Shown: positions 1 to 11,554, counted from the stretch's first letter. The stretch: 64,000 nucleotides of DNA from Platerodrilus igneus (GCA_036346225.1 JARFIW010000139.1:9176001-9240000); one strand, 5' to 3'. Notes: a model not told the origin generated them from the sequence alone. Numbers and translations are program-made.

Positions 1-255
1 AATTGGTTAAATGGGCAATGTGTTGTAGATTTTGTAGCTGAGTGATAATTTATTTTCAGAATCCAAAAAAGAATTTTTTTTTAATTTAAATATTGACAAT
101 TTCAATTTTTATGAAAAAAAGTTCAAATGAAAGTTGGAAGGTTTGGTTTTGGTAATTCAAAAATGCAAAAAAAGGTTTTGGGATTCATGGCCAAACTGTA
201 CTTACCAACTTTGTTAGTTTTTTTTTGGGTGCCATATTGGTTTATGCCATTTTCG

Positions 256-332
256 ACACACACACGTGCGCGTGCATGTGCCCACACACGTGTGCCCGCA
301 CACACACACATGTGCACGTGTGCACACACACA
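256..332. repeat. Alternating purine-pyrimidine CA/TG/CG microsatellite
   Basis: About 77 bp of compound CA, TG and CG dinucleotides with several short palindromes such as CACACGTGTG and TGTGCACGTGTGCACA. It is almost strictly alternating purine-pyrimidine and includes GCGCG steps, a composition known to favour left-handed Z-DNA. Its GC content is far above the surroundings. Confidence 0.85.
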
Positions 333-1161
333 AGGATATATGACAACATTGATTTAGCAATTTTCTTAATTATAAAGACCACCATTTTGTTCTTTTAACT
401 ACTCTAACTTGAATTTGTTTTTCTCTATACATTTATCATGATAACCTCATTGAAACAGTACTGGACAATCGAATGAAATTAAATAAAATGTACATGATAC
501 CGTTTAATAGTTTAAATTTCGTAAATTAATGCGTTACTCTTGTGTGTAAAATAAAATTAAGTCGCTTGTTTACAAGTTTTTGGTTTAACTAATAAGTATG
601 TATCGATATAATTTTTAAATTGGATACTTTCATTATTAAAGAACAGGTATGATTCATTTTGCACATACATTACAATAATGCAACAGAACTTCTCAACAAG
701 CTGCTCAAAATTATCTAAATTAATGCACAGAAAAAATTTGCTTGCATATGGAGCATTTCTATTGCTCTGCAAGCCAACACGAATTCTTCATCAAAATTGC
801 TAAAGACAACTTCCGGGTTTTAGGGATCCATAATTTTGAAAATTAAAATCTAATTTACTAATTGTTCTTAAATCATCATCACTGATTCAAATTGGGATTT
901 ACAAACCGCGCCCTCCGTAAATGTAAACAGGGGATTTGGTCTTGTTGTTTACAAGAACCTTTACATGGAACAATTTTTTATTGTGGTTATAATGATTTAA
1001 AAACCAGTAATTTTTTTGCTATGGTGTTTGGTTTCTACCTATAGTGAGAAAAAGAGTTACAGAAAAATGAAACAAAATGCTTAATCACACATAATAAATG
1101 ATTTTAAAAACCCTAAAACTTGCACTACTGTACCTATTTTATTTTCTGCTGTTTTTTTAAA

Positions 1162-1310
1162 AACATGTACAGTTCAGATTTTAAGTGGATTTTCGATGAG
1201 TTTTCAAGTGATTTCAGTAGAATTTCAGGCGATTTCAGTGAGATTGCAGATTTCGTTAAAATTTCAATGGAATTGCAAGGGATTTTATTTGAATTTCAAG
1301 AGACTTCAAA
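1162..1310 (+). repeat. Degenerate short tandem repeat (GATTTCAGT-like)
   Basis: A run of imperfect 12-15 bp units built on GATTTCAGT/GA. It gives a low-complexity open frame rich in DF, SDFS and EF. The open frame is best explained by the repeat and not by a gene. Confidence 0.5.
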
Positions 1311-2777
1311 GACAATGTACATCAGACTTCAAGTGTAACTAACCCCTTGGTGAAATGCCTATACCATACTAGGGAGCCATAGAGGAATTTCACAGTGCAC
1401 ATGCTAGAGTGAACAAAGACCATAATTTGGTTAATTTTCAAATTAGTGTATGAACCAAAGGGATTCCAGAGCTGCCTTAAACGTTTTTGTCGAAAGCTAG
1501 GGATACCTGCATCCTCCCTGCGACTTATATATAGTGGATTATGTGAAATGGAAGTTTGGCAGCATTCATATTCAATATGCACCTGAAACATCTTTTAGAA
1601 TGATGTCTGTTGTAAAAAAGCATGTACACTTTGTGTCTAGTGTGTAAGTTACATTTATTTTTAAAATGTTCTGCTGGTATTATTATGTTTGCGTGTGTTC
1701 CATAAATAGTGCTTTCAAAGTGTATTTTCAAATTATCCAATTAGCCATTACTATATTCCGAGAACCATTTTCGTATGTACAACAAAAATTACATGTCAAC
1801 GGTAGTTATACTGCAGTGTACTTAGTTTTGTTATTACTTCTCGAGTGTCTATAGAAATGATTGCTTAATGAAGATCATCGACATATGAGATGGACCTGTT
1901 TTAGGTGTTTTCACTGTGGATAGCTTACATAAACCGCGACTAGGATATGTGGCCATTTAATTTAAAATAAACATATGTTAATAAACAAACAACAAATGAC
2001 ATTTTTCCTTTGGTTATACATTTTACAAAAGCTGGCATATTGCATTTGTTTATAATGCAATATGTAGATTGTTATTCTGAATAATGGGGTAGTTCAGAAA
2101 TGGTGATTATAAATGGTTAATATTTCCGCTCAAGTACAAGAATTTGTACCTTCAAAGGAGTGCCAATGGCCGTTGGTCGATTGCCACAATCAACCATAAA
2201 TGTATATGTTGAACTTTCATACCACGTTCGCCAAACGAACAATTTTATTTATTTATATGTTTTGAGTGGCTTTCGTAAGTTTTGAGTTTAATACAGCGGG
2301 TTATCATAAATTCGCTATAAGCAGTTTTTTAAGTAGTCTCAAAACTATTATGGATTGATATTTTATGAATTATTACAAAAAAGCTAAAAATGCTTCCGTG
2401 TTTTCGAATCTCTATTTTTTTACTTGTTTTAATAACAAATTTTATGTCGTTTTCAATTGGGTATTACAGTGCAACATACTATTAAGCATTGCCACGTAAA
2501 CTTTTAACCGCAAGAACTGTTCTTTAGTTTCTATATATGGTTTATAGATTCTTATTATTGTTTTGAAAAGAATACAATTCTAGATTGTTTTTATTGTTTG
2601 ATTGTTTAAAAACCCGTAGTATCTGCAGCAACGCAGTTCGATTTGAATGTGATTAATTGAATTTGTTTAGACTAGAATTTGGAATCTAAATAGTAGACAG
2701 TTATGGATAGTTTTAAATGCATCTTTTGGATATATCATCAGTAAATATATAATTTTATAAAACGCTTTTCTTTTTAG

Positions 2778-2924
2778 GATGCCATGAAAAGAAGTTGTGT
2801 TGGAATTTGGTCATGCAAACGATGCAAGCGAGTAGTTGCTGGCGGTGCTTGGGTATATTCAACAACTGCTGCGGCCTCTGTACGATCTGCAGTCAGAAGA
2901 CTTAGGGATGTTAAAGAACAATAA
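2778..2924 (+). CDS. RpL37A: Ribosomal protein eL43 (RpL37A), last coding exon
   Basis: This exon encodes the 48 C-terminal residues of the large-subunit ribosomal protein eL43 (RPL37A), a small zinc-binding protein of the cytosolic 60S subunit. The frame opens directly after a 3' splice site (TTTTCTTTTTAG) with DAMKRSCVGIWSCKRCKR and ends in RRLRDVKEQ and TAA. CKRC is the second half of the family's C2-C2 zinc finger; the first CxxC lies in upstream exons outside the window. The match to animal eL43 is near perfect across the exon, including the invariant GGAWVYSTTAA stretch, so the exon looks functional. The full protein is about 92 residues, so slightly over half is here. There is no start codon inside the frame except an internal Met, so a start-codon-based search misses it. 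It is the only clear host gene in the window. A processed pseudogene is unlikely because the splice acceptor is intact. Confidence 0.95.
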   Translation, partial: DAMKRSCVGIWSCKRCKRVVAGGAWVYSTTAAASVRSAVRRLRDVKEQ

Positions 2925-2938
2925 TTTGTAGCTATTGT

Positions 2939-2944
2939 AATAAA
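2939..2944 (+). terminator. Poly(A) signal AATAAA of RpL37A
   Basis: AATAAA lies 15 nt after the RpL37A stop codon, in an AATAAAATAATAATAAAA run with overlapping variants, followed by a T-rich downstream element. The 3'UTR would be very short, as is usual for ribosomal protein genes. Confidence 0.7.
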
Positions 2945-3930
2945 ATAATAATAAAAACTTTTTTTATGTATAAAACATACACCGACTAACAATGTTTTTT
3001 TTATCGTTATACTAAAATTTTAGATATTCTTCTTTTGTAGTTCTGTAAACAAACTAACTTCGTTTCAAAGAAATTTCTGCAGTGTGTGGTGTTATAACAA
3101 ACTCCAATACTACTTAACTCGAAAGGTGCACTTTTATGTATTTTTATAAGAAATTGTGTACAATTTCTTACAATATGGTTTTCCGAAAAATGAGAAAAAA
3201 TATCCAAAGTAGCAAAAAAACCAATTTTGAAAAGAAATGTATCATACAAGCTACAATACCTTAATATTTCGGAAATATAACGAAGATATTTATGCATCGA
3301 ACTGCATTAGAATACTTTCTTCTGCAAATTTAATGTGTGATTTTCTAACTTGTTTTCAATTATTATGCTAAAACTACTACTGTGCAACATTTTATCAATC
3401 TGCAATTGAAGGGTCGGTGGACCTATACATACGTCTGAAAAATACATTTGCATTTAGTATTGCAATCTAAAGGTTTTATATAAATACACAGACTAAGAGC
3501 CGTTTTTTCAATCCATAGTTAAAAGTGTTTATTAGTTAGCTAGATGATGTCTTTACCCAACAGTTAATTGGTACATACTGTTTATCCAATGTATTTCATC
3601 TGTCAGTTTCCTATCTTGCAGATTGACCATTATTTTGTAAGGTTAGCTATGAAGCTACCAGGGAAAGTTTATTGCTATTGGATATTGCAAATTCGTTTAG
3701 AATTTCATACACCTTTTGCTATTATTAAAGTAAACAGTGCATTAACCTCAACATTCTACGAACCTGTCTCCATTTTCTTTTAATTTATAAATTGTGGTTT
3801 TATTTTTTGATAAAAATGCAAACAACTGATGAGAAATGTAGGAAACGCGGTGGAAATTAGTCATTAAGAGAGAATAACATTGCTTGGTGTTTGTAATAAA
3901 TACAAGGCAATTACTTAAAATAAAAAGACG
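2945..3930. other. Non-coding, nothing recognised
   Basis: AT-rich with no supported gene. A 96-codon minus-strand open frame at 3007-3297 has no recognisable motif. GAGCCGTTTTTTCAATC near 3497 resembles ends of some Harbinger elements and could be the left end of the neighbouring transposon, but no matching inverted copy was found on the right. Confidence 0.4.
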
Positions 3931-3954
3931 ATGCAGTGACTTGAAAGCAAAAGG

Positions 3955-5023
3955 AAGATGTGTGGAACAAGATTACGGTAGAGTTTTGCGCTATTACAGA
4001 TGGTCTCGTAAGTCGTTGTAGTGCTGTACTTTGTACGTTTATAAAAATGTAAATGCAAAGCAATTAAAAACTAAATATAAGGGAATAAAAAAAGATTTGA
4101 AGAAACAATGCGATTTTAAAATCGAGGTGGAGGTCATCTAGTATATCCTAAAATACAAACGGAAGAAGTAATTGGATACAATAGCTCTTTCTGTAGGTTT
4201 AACATCAGATTTTGATTCTGATGCATTGGCAGGTAAAGCATTGTTATTTATTTAAAAATATATTGTTATATATAATGAAATATAGATTTACTCCTTTAAA
4301 AAAACAAAGCAACTACATTACAATATAAACTGTAATCATGTACATTTTGTATTTGGTAAGTGCAATCTCCACTGATATAGTTGTGCCTGATGTTGCAGAA
4401 TATGCAAATATAGATTGGTATGAACCAAGTGCAGGTTTTTTGCAAAGATCACTTCACCCAGCATTAAAAACAACTTGTAGCCATAAGGAAGATCCTAGTA
4501 CGTCATCATGTATAAACACACAGAATATTACTGATCATGATTATTCATTACAACTAAAAAACAATAATGCAGGATCCATCAAAAAAATGTAAATACAAAG
4601 CAGCAGCATTACGAGATTAGAAATTTTCAAAGTGGTAAAAGATATATTATTATGAATATATCGACTTGTATCGTAATAATATTCTGAATTTAGTTAATTA
4701 AGAATCTTCTAGCGTTACTGTAGCTTAGAATGAAATTGTTTAATGATTAATAACAAAATACTTAAATTATGTTAACAAGGGAACTTATTTTTAGGTTCAT
4801 GGGCAAGTAGAAGAAGGCCAATTCTTCAAAAGAAAAAAGCATATCTTCTGCAACTGCAAAATTTGAAGTCGGCAGAAAAAAAATAGAATTAATAAAACTT
4901 CAAATATCGATTGCAAATAATATCAAGCAGGAAAGTGAGATTCGCAAACAAACCTTGCTGCTTGAACAAAAAATTTTACAAGAAAAACTTAAAATATTGC
5001 AGAAAGGTGGACATGTCGAATAA
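3955..5023 (+). pseudogene. Harbinger Myb/SANT-like DNA-binding protein, broken, spliced
   Basis: Pieces of a Myb/SANT-like (Myb_DNA-bind_5 type) protein can be followed. VWNKITVEFCAITD at about 3960-4005 is the tryptophan-containing helix. QLKTKYKGIKKDLKKQ at about 4058-4105 is the typical second half of the domain. Then a linker rich in Ser and Asn (4380-4590) leads to a C-terminal charged helix at about 4850-5023 with LLQLQNLKSAEKK, IELIKLQISIANN and LEQKILQEKLKILQ, the leucine-rich coiled coil usual at the end of these proteins. The segments lie in different frames, separated by possible introns (AG before 4380 and before 4796) and by small shifts. There is no intact frame. The role is inferred from family and from the convergent transposase. 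Confidence 0.65.
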
Positions 5024-5196
5024 CATCTTTATTTGTTTCATATATCTTTGTAAATACATATATAAGTTAATAGTACCTAATATTAGACAATAAGCACTGT
5101 GTAGTATTAAAAATAAAATTAAGTTTTAATATAAATCAAATAATCATAAAATAAGTAATACCTACTATATCATACTATTAAGGATTCTAAATCCTA

Positions 5197-6548
5197 TTAA
5201 TTATTCAACCGTTGTTGAAAATATTCATTAACCCTTGCATTTACATGATTATTATTGTCCTCTGGTGGTTCGAGATGAATATCGTCGTCAAAATTGATAT
5301 TTTGTAGATCCATCTCGAGATCAATAGGTGGCTGGTCTTTATTTTGCTCTATTGTTATATTATGCAATACTGCAGTTGCAACTATAACAGCTAATGTTAT
5401 CTGTTTAAGCGAAGGCCTAGAGCCAGAATGGGGAACCTGCATTTCCATACCCTGTATTGGTGCTCCACTGGATTTCGTGTTCTAGTAACTACAATATTTA
5501 TTAAAAAGTCATTTCCTTGATATAACTTACCTGCTTCATTATATAGCTATTGAACTTCAGTCATTGCTCGCAGCAGTGGTGTTATAATATATGGTATTAG
5601 CATAACCACTATCTGCAACCAACAACGAATTTCCAAACTCGCCATTCTCCAGCCTTTGTTTCAATGAAGAATTGTCAAAAATAGTTTGGTCATGTGACGA
5701 TACCGGCCAGCGAGCTATAATATCTAATATTTTCAAATTGGTAGCCGAAATGGTTTGTACATTGACAGAAAAATACCCTTTTCTATTTCTAAACATCTCT
5801 GCATTGTTTCCACCTAAAAAATAAAATGTATAGTTATTATGGATGGACGTATATAATGTCAACATTATTTGTTTACAAAAATTTTAATTTAAGTTCATTA
5901 TTATCAACAATCTTCCTATAAATTACCCAAATATGAATATAGTGTACCTGGTGATTAAATTCTAACATGAGTACAATCTAGCGATCCAATTATATGTGGC
6001 ACTGCAGCCTTTGTGAAAAAAATTGGGTTTTGGCTTCTGTTATTTCGACTTCCTGTCTGGGCATTTGTATATATCGAGGTGCTAATGTAGCAATAGCGTA
6101 TGCCACTTTTTAACAATTTTACTTGCAGAAGCTTACTTTAATAATATCAGCAAACGTCAATAAAGAATTTCCAGTAGCATAAAACCTAAAAATTAACAAA
6201 AGTTGATTCATCGGTGTAATGGAGTTATTCCTAGAGTAATAAATATACATAATTAGTATCGATGAACTATAATTATGTGTGCAAACTTAAATCATAATAC
6301 TTATACCTAAATGTATTATGAGTATACATACCTGTTTGTAATAGTTTCAATTTGCCCCTCTATTTGTTCAAGAATAATTAAAGCCGTCTCCTTATGAATA
6401 CGAAATTTTACAAAAAAGGCATCATCATATGTATCGAAATATTTCGCCTTTCTTTTACAATATAGGGCCTCCTTTCATGCTCTATAAATTGTATAATTTC
6501 TTCATCATCATTGTCACTTATTATATCCAACATATTCTTAATATCCAT
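5197..6548 (-). pseudogene. Harbinger transposase (HARBI1/DDE_Tnp_4), broken
   Basis: From the N-terminus, ATG at 6548 starts an acidic leader (MDIKNMLDIISDNDDEEII). FFVKFRIHKETALIILEQIE at about 6350-6420 is the helical DNA-binding region. FYATGNSLLTFADI and YAIATLAPRYIQMP follow at about 6080-6190, then IIGSLDCTHV at about 5970-5995 with the first catalytic Asp. RNRKGYFSVNVQ, ARWPVSSHDQTIF (second Asp) and LLVADSGYA lie at 5560-5790. LAVIVATAVLHNI and a C-terminal VNEYFQQRL lie at 5197-5448. This is the domain order of the DDE_Tnp_4 family (usual length 350-400 residues). At least four frame changes or unrecognised introns break it, and an in-frame stop separates the last two blocks. Two of the catalytic acidic positions are visible. 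It is not functional as read. Confidence 0.85.
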
Positions 6549-6639
6549 TTTTTTTCAATTTAAGGTTAAAGTTAAAATATTTCTTATGACAGTATTACGA
6601 GTTCAATGTGCATGAGCCTTCAGTTATCAAAAGAATAAA

Positions 6640-9256
6640 TATCCCTCCTGGGATTTAATTTGCTTGAAATTCCTTTCTTTGCGCTACTAAGTGTATGCAA
6701 ATTTACTAGTACCTTGTCGCCAACATTGTAACTAAGAGATTCTTTTCTGTGCAAATCACTTATTGATTTTTAATTTTTCCTTTTCATTATTATCCCGAGT
6801 CTGATTTAGATTAATTGCCAATCTTTTGAAGTACGGCGTTATTTGGGGTACAAAGTTTTCTGACAACTACATGTCGCAAATTATTCGTTACATCATCTGA
6901 TGTTTGTAATTCACGACCAAACACTAAATAAGCTGGTGTATAACCAGTTGATTCACAAAATGTAGTGTTTAGTGCGAAACGAATAACAGGAAGTTTTTCA
7001 CGCCACGTTTTATGTTTATTCGCAACCAATATTGCTAATCTAGGTTTCAAATCCCTGATTTTCCTTTCGGACATATTTGCTTCCAGATGATATAAAGGAA
7101 TTAAACATTGCTTAATACCCAAACAAAAGCATCCTTTTTGCATGACAGCACTAATAAATTTGCTTTCCATTATCACTAATAACTTTCCTAGGTATACCAT
7201 AATGCATACCAATTTCTTCTATTAAAATTCTTGCACAATTTTCTGCGGAGGCCACTTTAAGTGGGAATAGTTCGACCCACTTAGTAGCGGCATCTTCTAC
7301 CAAAAATATCCACTTTTCGCCGCCTAGCGATTTAGGTAATGAACCAAATAAGTCTATAGCAATTGTTTCAAATCGCTGCGCATAAGAGGGTGTTGTAACT
7401 CACCTTGCCGGTTTCTAATTTAAAGCTTTATATCTTTGACAATCCAAACAACTTTTAACATAATCAGTAATGAATTTTCTCATTCGAGGAAAATAATAAC
7501 ATTTTGAGATTTTTAAAAATGTTCTTTCGGCACCATAGTGCCCTGCAGTAGGATCATCATGGTACATTTGTAACACATTTTCTCTTAGACGAACCGGTAC
7601 TACCTGCTGAGCTTCATCAGCATCATCTTCATGTGGATAACGAAATAAAATTCCATCGGACATTACGTTGCCTTTCTCTGTCCAATTTGCAATATTATCA
7701 TCAATTAAATTTTCAAAACTATCAATAATTTTTTTAATATCTGAATCCTTCAATTGTACGTTACGAATTTCACAAGCAGATTTTTTCGAAAAATCAACAT
7801 GTATAGTGCAAAGCTCGCATTTAGTATTTTGAGCATCACTACACTGTGGACGAGATAACGTGTCTGCTACCACATTCTTTTTCCCTGGTAAATATTCTAT
7901 TTGTAGGTTAAAGCTCTGGATTTGTAAAGCCCATCTGTCTAAACGGCCTGATGGTGTTTTCAGCGAAAACAACCACTTCAACCGGTGATGATCCGTTGAA
8001 AGAATAATTTTGGACCCTTCTATATATCCACAAAACTTCTCTAAAGCAAAAACTACAGCTAACGCTTCACGTTTGGTAGTAGAATAATTAATTTCGGCGG
8101 GAGACAATAAAAGACTTGCATACTCAATTGGATGCTCGCTTTCTCGCTCATCCTGTAATAATACTGCACCCAGTGTATAATTGCTTGCATCTGTACGAAT
8201 AATGAAAGGTTGTGAAGGATCAGCTTGACCCAAAATTGGAGCACCAGCCAATAATTTCTTTAAAGTTTCAAAAGCGTTCTGATCTTCATCACCCCATTTC
8301 CAAACAGATTTCTTTTTTGTTAAGTTGCTCAGAGGCCTGGAAATATCTAAAAAATTTGCTATAAACCTCTTGTACCAAGAACAACATTGTAAAAAACTTT
8401 GCACGTGCTTTACGTTACACGGAGTAGGAATATCTGTAATCGCACTAGTTTTCTGAGGATTAACTTTTATTCCTGCCGGCGTTATTAAATGTTCTAAATC
8501 TTTTACTTCAGAACAGGCAAAAAAACACTTTTTTTTATTCGCCCGTAGTTTAAAATGTCTAAGACGCGAACACATTTTTTTAAGTCTGATGTATTGCTCA
8601 AACGAATTTGAAATTACAATTATATCATCAAGATACGCTAATAATGTGACTTCAGGAAGTCCCGAACGAAAATGATCCATTAAGCGTTGAAACGTTGCCG
8701 GTGCCGTTTTAAGACCGAATGGCATTCGTAAAAAACGATAAGTTCCTAATGGCATGACAAACACAGTTTTATCGCGATTAGAGGCAACATCACTAACCTG
8801 ATGGTAACCCTCGTGGAAGTCAATTGTCGACATAAACAAAGATCGTTTTGCCGCATGCAAAAGATCGTCCATTCATGGCAATGGATATGAATCGGTAATT
8901 GTTTTTTCATTAAGACGTCTATAATCGACACAAAGTTTTACGGAACCATCTCTTTTTGGTGTAAGGACCACCGGAGCAGCCCAAGGAGATTCGCATGCTT
9001 CAATAATCCCATCTTTTAATAGTTTATCAAGTTCCCCTTTTAAAATATCCTTTTTTGCAGGAGGCATTCTATAGGGCGGACTATGAATTGGCAAACTATT
9101 TTCCGTATTTGTATAAAGTACAATAAAAGGAGTGGCATCTCCCCCTACTTCAAAAATATCTCGATTATTGCACAAAATTTTCTCTAAAGCATGCAGTTCT
9201 GCCGACAGAACCGTGCTTTTATCAAAATGCGTACCCGAAACATCAAATTTACACAA
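6640..9256 (-). pseudogene. Gypsy pol: RT, RNase H, integrase (broken)
   Basis: The RT N-terminus is at 8873-9256, with the LCVDYRRLNEKT block. One stop (TGA) separates it from a 485-codon frame at 7415-8872 that has MPFGLKTAPATFQRLMD, the YLDD catalytic box (LLAYLDDIIV), the RNase H DAS motif (TDASNYTLGAVLL), TDHHRLKWL, and the integrase HHCC zinc finger (HDDPTAGHYG ... CLDCQRYK). The TGA sits where the family usually has an Arg codon, so it is probably a C-to-T nonsense change. The integrase core follows in other frames at about 6811-7410: AIDLFGSLPKS with the first Asp, VISDNGKQ with the second, and NTTFCESTGYTPAYLVFG near the end. A C-terminal YNVGDKVLVNL block lies near 6690-6730. Frame changes near 7415, 7175 and 6815 break the integrase. 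RT and RNase H catalytic residues are intact. Confidence 0.9.
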
Positions 9257-9275
9257 TTTGTGTTATTTTCAAAAC

Positions 9276-10556
9276 TTAGCTCATACCGGAGCTCACGATT
9301 TGCACAAAATGGCAACATTTTTCTGATAAGTTCAGAACAATATTCGCATCAGCAATAAAATTGACGCCAAGTAAAGTATAGTCTGCATTCGGTAATACAA
9401 CAAAAGTTGTGTTCACTTTTTTAGTTTCAATGTAAACGTCAATGTTAGTTACCTTTAGCTTTTGAGTTTTTTCACTACCATCTGCTAATTTAATATTTAT
9501 TAGTTCATTCCAAAACATTTTACCTTTTTCCAGTAAAAATTTGTAAAGACACTTACCCTTACCAGCTACGCTGTGTTTAGCAACAGTGTCCAAATGGCAT
9601 GTGGCTTTTGTACCCAAAATACTTATCTTCAAAATTGGCCTGTTTCTAGGTTGAATTCTTTTAAGGACTTCAGAACCTACGATGCAGAACGTTGCTTCCA
9701 TTGTTGACAATTCCACTGTAGTTTCCAAATTAGGACATTTTCCGCGAATATGTCCAGATTTTCCACAATGATAACACACAATTTCACTATTAACTGAGAC
9801 ATTTGTTTTATTTACCGAACTACCATTTTGCTTTTCTTCTTTTTTATTAAGCTTTTCACAATTACTCTTAATGTGGTCAAAAACTTTACAATAACTACAA
9901 TGAACGCTTTTATTTTTATCAATAACGACACAAGCCTTACTATTTAAATTTGTAACACTGTCAATTTCCTTTAAACTTTCTTCCACAACACGAGCTTCTT
10001 TAAGCATACCATCAAATGATTTAATACTTTTACGAGAAATACGTTCACGAATTTTCATATTTAGTAGGCTATAGATCATATCTATTTGTAAGGGTGAATT
10101 TAGTGTATTTCGTGGTAGCTGAGCGATTAAAGTCCTAGCCCTATAAACAGAAATATCCGTCGGGGTAACAAAATCTTGCTCATTGGCAAATAATTCCCGA
10201 TATATTTTGTAAGGTGGTTTTTTCGTTCCAAAAGCACCACGTAATGATTGAACTATTTCGTCCCATGATTCGATCGAATCTTTGACCCCTTGAAAAACCA
10301 GGTTGTGGCGAATCCATCAAGCAACATGGGTACGCCTCGAATTGCTTTAATATCAGAAATATTAATACAATCTTTAAAATTTCTATTACATCAATAAACG
10401 CATTTATATCTATTGACTTTGAGCCATCAAATCTCTCTTTACAATTAGCAAACCTTCCCTCTTACACCACCATTGATGTCTGAGAAATGTTTGCGTTTTG
10501 CAAACTTGCTAATAATTCACGAAATTGAACATCCGACAATGTAATTGATTGGCCAT
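9276..10556 (-). pseudogene. Gypsy gag and protease (broken)
   Basis: The 267-codon frame at 9276-10079 contains the C-terminal half of Gag with two zinc knuckles. CYHCGKSGHIRGKC is canonical CX2CX4HX4C; CSYCKVFDHIKSNC fits the same spacing. The aspartic protease region follows, with LDTVAKHSV where the active site normally reads DTG or DSG. The N-terminal part of Gag continues upstream to about 10556 in shifted frames, with pieces such as SIDINAFIDVIEI and a later TWFFKG block that match Gypsy capsid regions. A stop and a shift of about 20 bp separate this frame from the RT frame. The protease would be inactive if DTV is real. Confidence 0.75.
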
Positions 10557-10560
10557 TTTA

Positions 10561-11246
10561 TCTTTTGCACTTTGCAAATTATAAGTGCATTCACTTGCCA
10601 TATTTACAACTTCTTCGTTCATGTGATAACAATTTGTAGGTTGTAACAGTATTCCGCTATCTTTAAAATGTACAAAAACAACCAAGGTTAGAAACAAATC
10701 CACACGTTTTATCAATACACAATGGTTAAACGATTTCGATTTCTCTAACATTAGGTATAACAAATTTTTACGAAACATCACTGAATATACCGCGATTTAA
10801 TTAATTTTAACGGTTATACCTACAAGATTCTAAAGTTTTCTTATTCGAAACTGATTGTTTTGCATAATCATCAACAACGTATTTACTTAAAAACAACATA
10901 ACCACATGAGCGCCACTGTGATGGAGGTGGGTGGTGTAATCTGTCGTTAAGGTTCTTTTAATGAGGTTAGAAGTAAAACATAGAGATTTATGCAGTACGA
11001 ATGAGCAAACATTTAATAACAAAACCACAATAAGCACACAATTTAATGTAACAGGCTTAAGGTAATCACTATTGGTTGACAATACATTATATCGGTTTCG
11101 ATACAGGTTCGCGAACACTACGATGTAAATACAACGGCACGCTATGGACAACTGATAGTGCCAGGAGGGCGTGATAACGAGACGAGGCACACGACACTGA
11201 ATGACGGCGTTACAGAATATAATATTTGTGAAACGTTTGCAGCATT
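10561..11246. other. No gene; between Gypsy fragment and BEL insertion
   Basis: No domain is recognised. A 169-codon minus-strand frame overlaps 10807-11316 but crosses the BEL boundary at 11247, so it cannot be one ancient gene. The stretch may hold a decayed Gypsy leader or LTR, or the upstream part of the element that BEL entered. Confidence 0.4.
11242..11246. other. BEL target-site duplication, left copy (GCATT)
   Basis: GCATT directly precedes the left LTR edge (TGGAGGGG). The same five bases directly follow the right LTR edge at 17644-17648, and again after the duplicated LTR at 20726-20730. Five bp is the duplication length known for BEL/Pao integrase. Confidence 0.8.
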
Positions 11247-11271
11247 TGGAGGGGCGTAACTTCCTCCACGT

Positions 11272-11554
11272 ATGAAATAAATTAATAGAATGACTCAAAA
11301 TCTCCCCATGTGTCAATTTAATAAAATAAACAAATTATTATGGTACAAAAAGTTTCGCTACATGTTTCAGGCTTATAATTCTTAGCCCATCTTCAGGCGC
11401 TTGAAAGTATCGAAGAAATATTTTTATATATGAAGTACAAAATAACGATTAGGATTTATAAATCGAACATGAGGATAGTTTTAATCTTTGTGTATATGTT
11501 TGTTTAATGTGTTATGATGTCTATTTTTTGAATTTACAACCTACCATGAGGTCG
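11272..11554 (-). repeat. 283-bp repeat A, copy 1, with hammerhead-like fold
   Basis: This sequence occurs again at 11840-12122 with no difference that I can see. On the minus strand it contains the full order of a type I hammerhead ribozyme (see the ncRNA entry). Paired direct repeats carrying hammerheads are known from Penelope-like elements (their pLTRs) and from retrozymes. No GIY-YIG or RT coding sequence lies between the two copies here. Confidence 0.7.
11354..11403 (-). ncRNA. Candidate type I hammerhead ribozyme, copy 1
   Basis: Minus strand, in order: a GCGC strand of stem I; the conserved CTGAAGA core (CUGANGA); stem II GGGCT/AGCCT around an A/T loop; GAAAC; a two-nucleotide loop AT; GT then A, giving a GUA cleavage triplet; and GCG, which pairs back to stem I. 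Stem III is only two base pairs (A-U and C-G). That is the minimal form known from Penelope-like retroelements. The call rests on eye-folding, and stem I is short, so activity is not established. Confidence 0.6.

Larger units (their letters stand above)
1..2777. other. AT-rich non-coding stretch, probable intron or upstream of RpL37A
   Basis: I see no convincing coding sequence on either strand. The short open frames have no recognisable domains and low-complexity composition. The stretch ends in a polypyrimidine tract and AG immediately before the RpL37A exon, so at least its right part should be intron. The earlier RpL37A exons, which carry the N-terminal half including the first CxxC of the zinc finger, were looked for and not found here. 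Two local repeats inside it are listed separately. Confidence 0.5.
3930..6560. mobile_element. PIF/Harbinger DNA transposon, degenerate, two convergent genes
   Basis: This element carries the two genes that define PIF/Harbinger transposons: a Myb/SANT-like protein on the plus strand and a HARBI1-type DDE transposase on the minus strand, arranged tail to tail with about 170 bp between the stop codons. In studied members the Myb-like protein carries the transposase to the nucleus and helps bind the ends. Both genes are broken here. I could not identify terminal inverted repeats or the 3-bp TWA target duplication with confidence, so the outer limits are approximate. The right end runs directly into a Gypsy fragment. 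Confidence 0.8.
6612..10560 (-). mobile_element. Ty3/Gypsy LTR retrotransposon internal region, broken, LTRs not found
   Basis: Read on the minus strand this gives gag, protease, reverse transcriptase, RNase H and integrase in Gypsy order over almost 4 kb. I could not find a pair of direct long repeats on the two sides, so LTRs are either absent, lost or too diverged to see by eye. The left end abuts the Harbinger element and the right end is followed by about 700 bp without recognised features before the BEL element. Confidence 0.85.

Noticed and set aside
3007..3297. 96-codon minus-strand frame next to RpL37A
   Set aside because: No motif, low-complexity residues and no splice or promoter support.
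3494..3530. Left terminal inverted repeat of the Harbinger element
   Set aside because: GAGCCGTTTTTTCAATC looks like Harbinger ends, but no inverted partner was found near 6560-6660, so it is not called.
10807..11316. 169-codon minus-strand open frame
   Set aside because: It crosses the BEL insertion boundary at 11247 and shows no domain.
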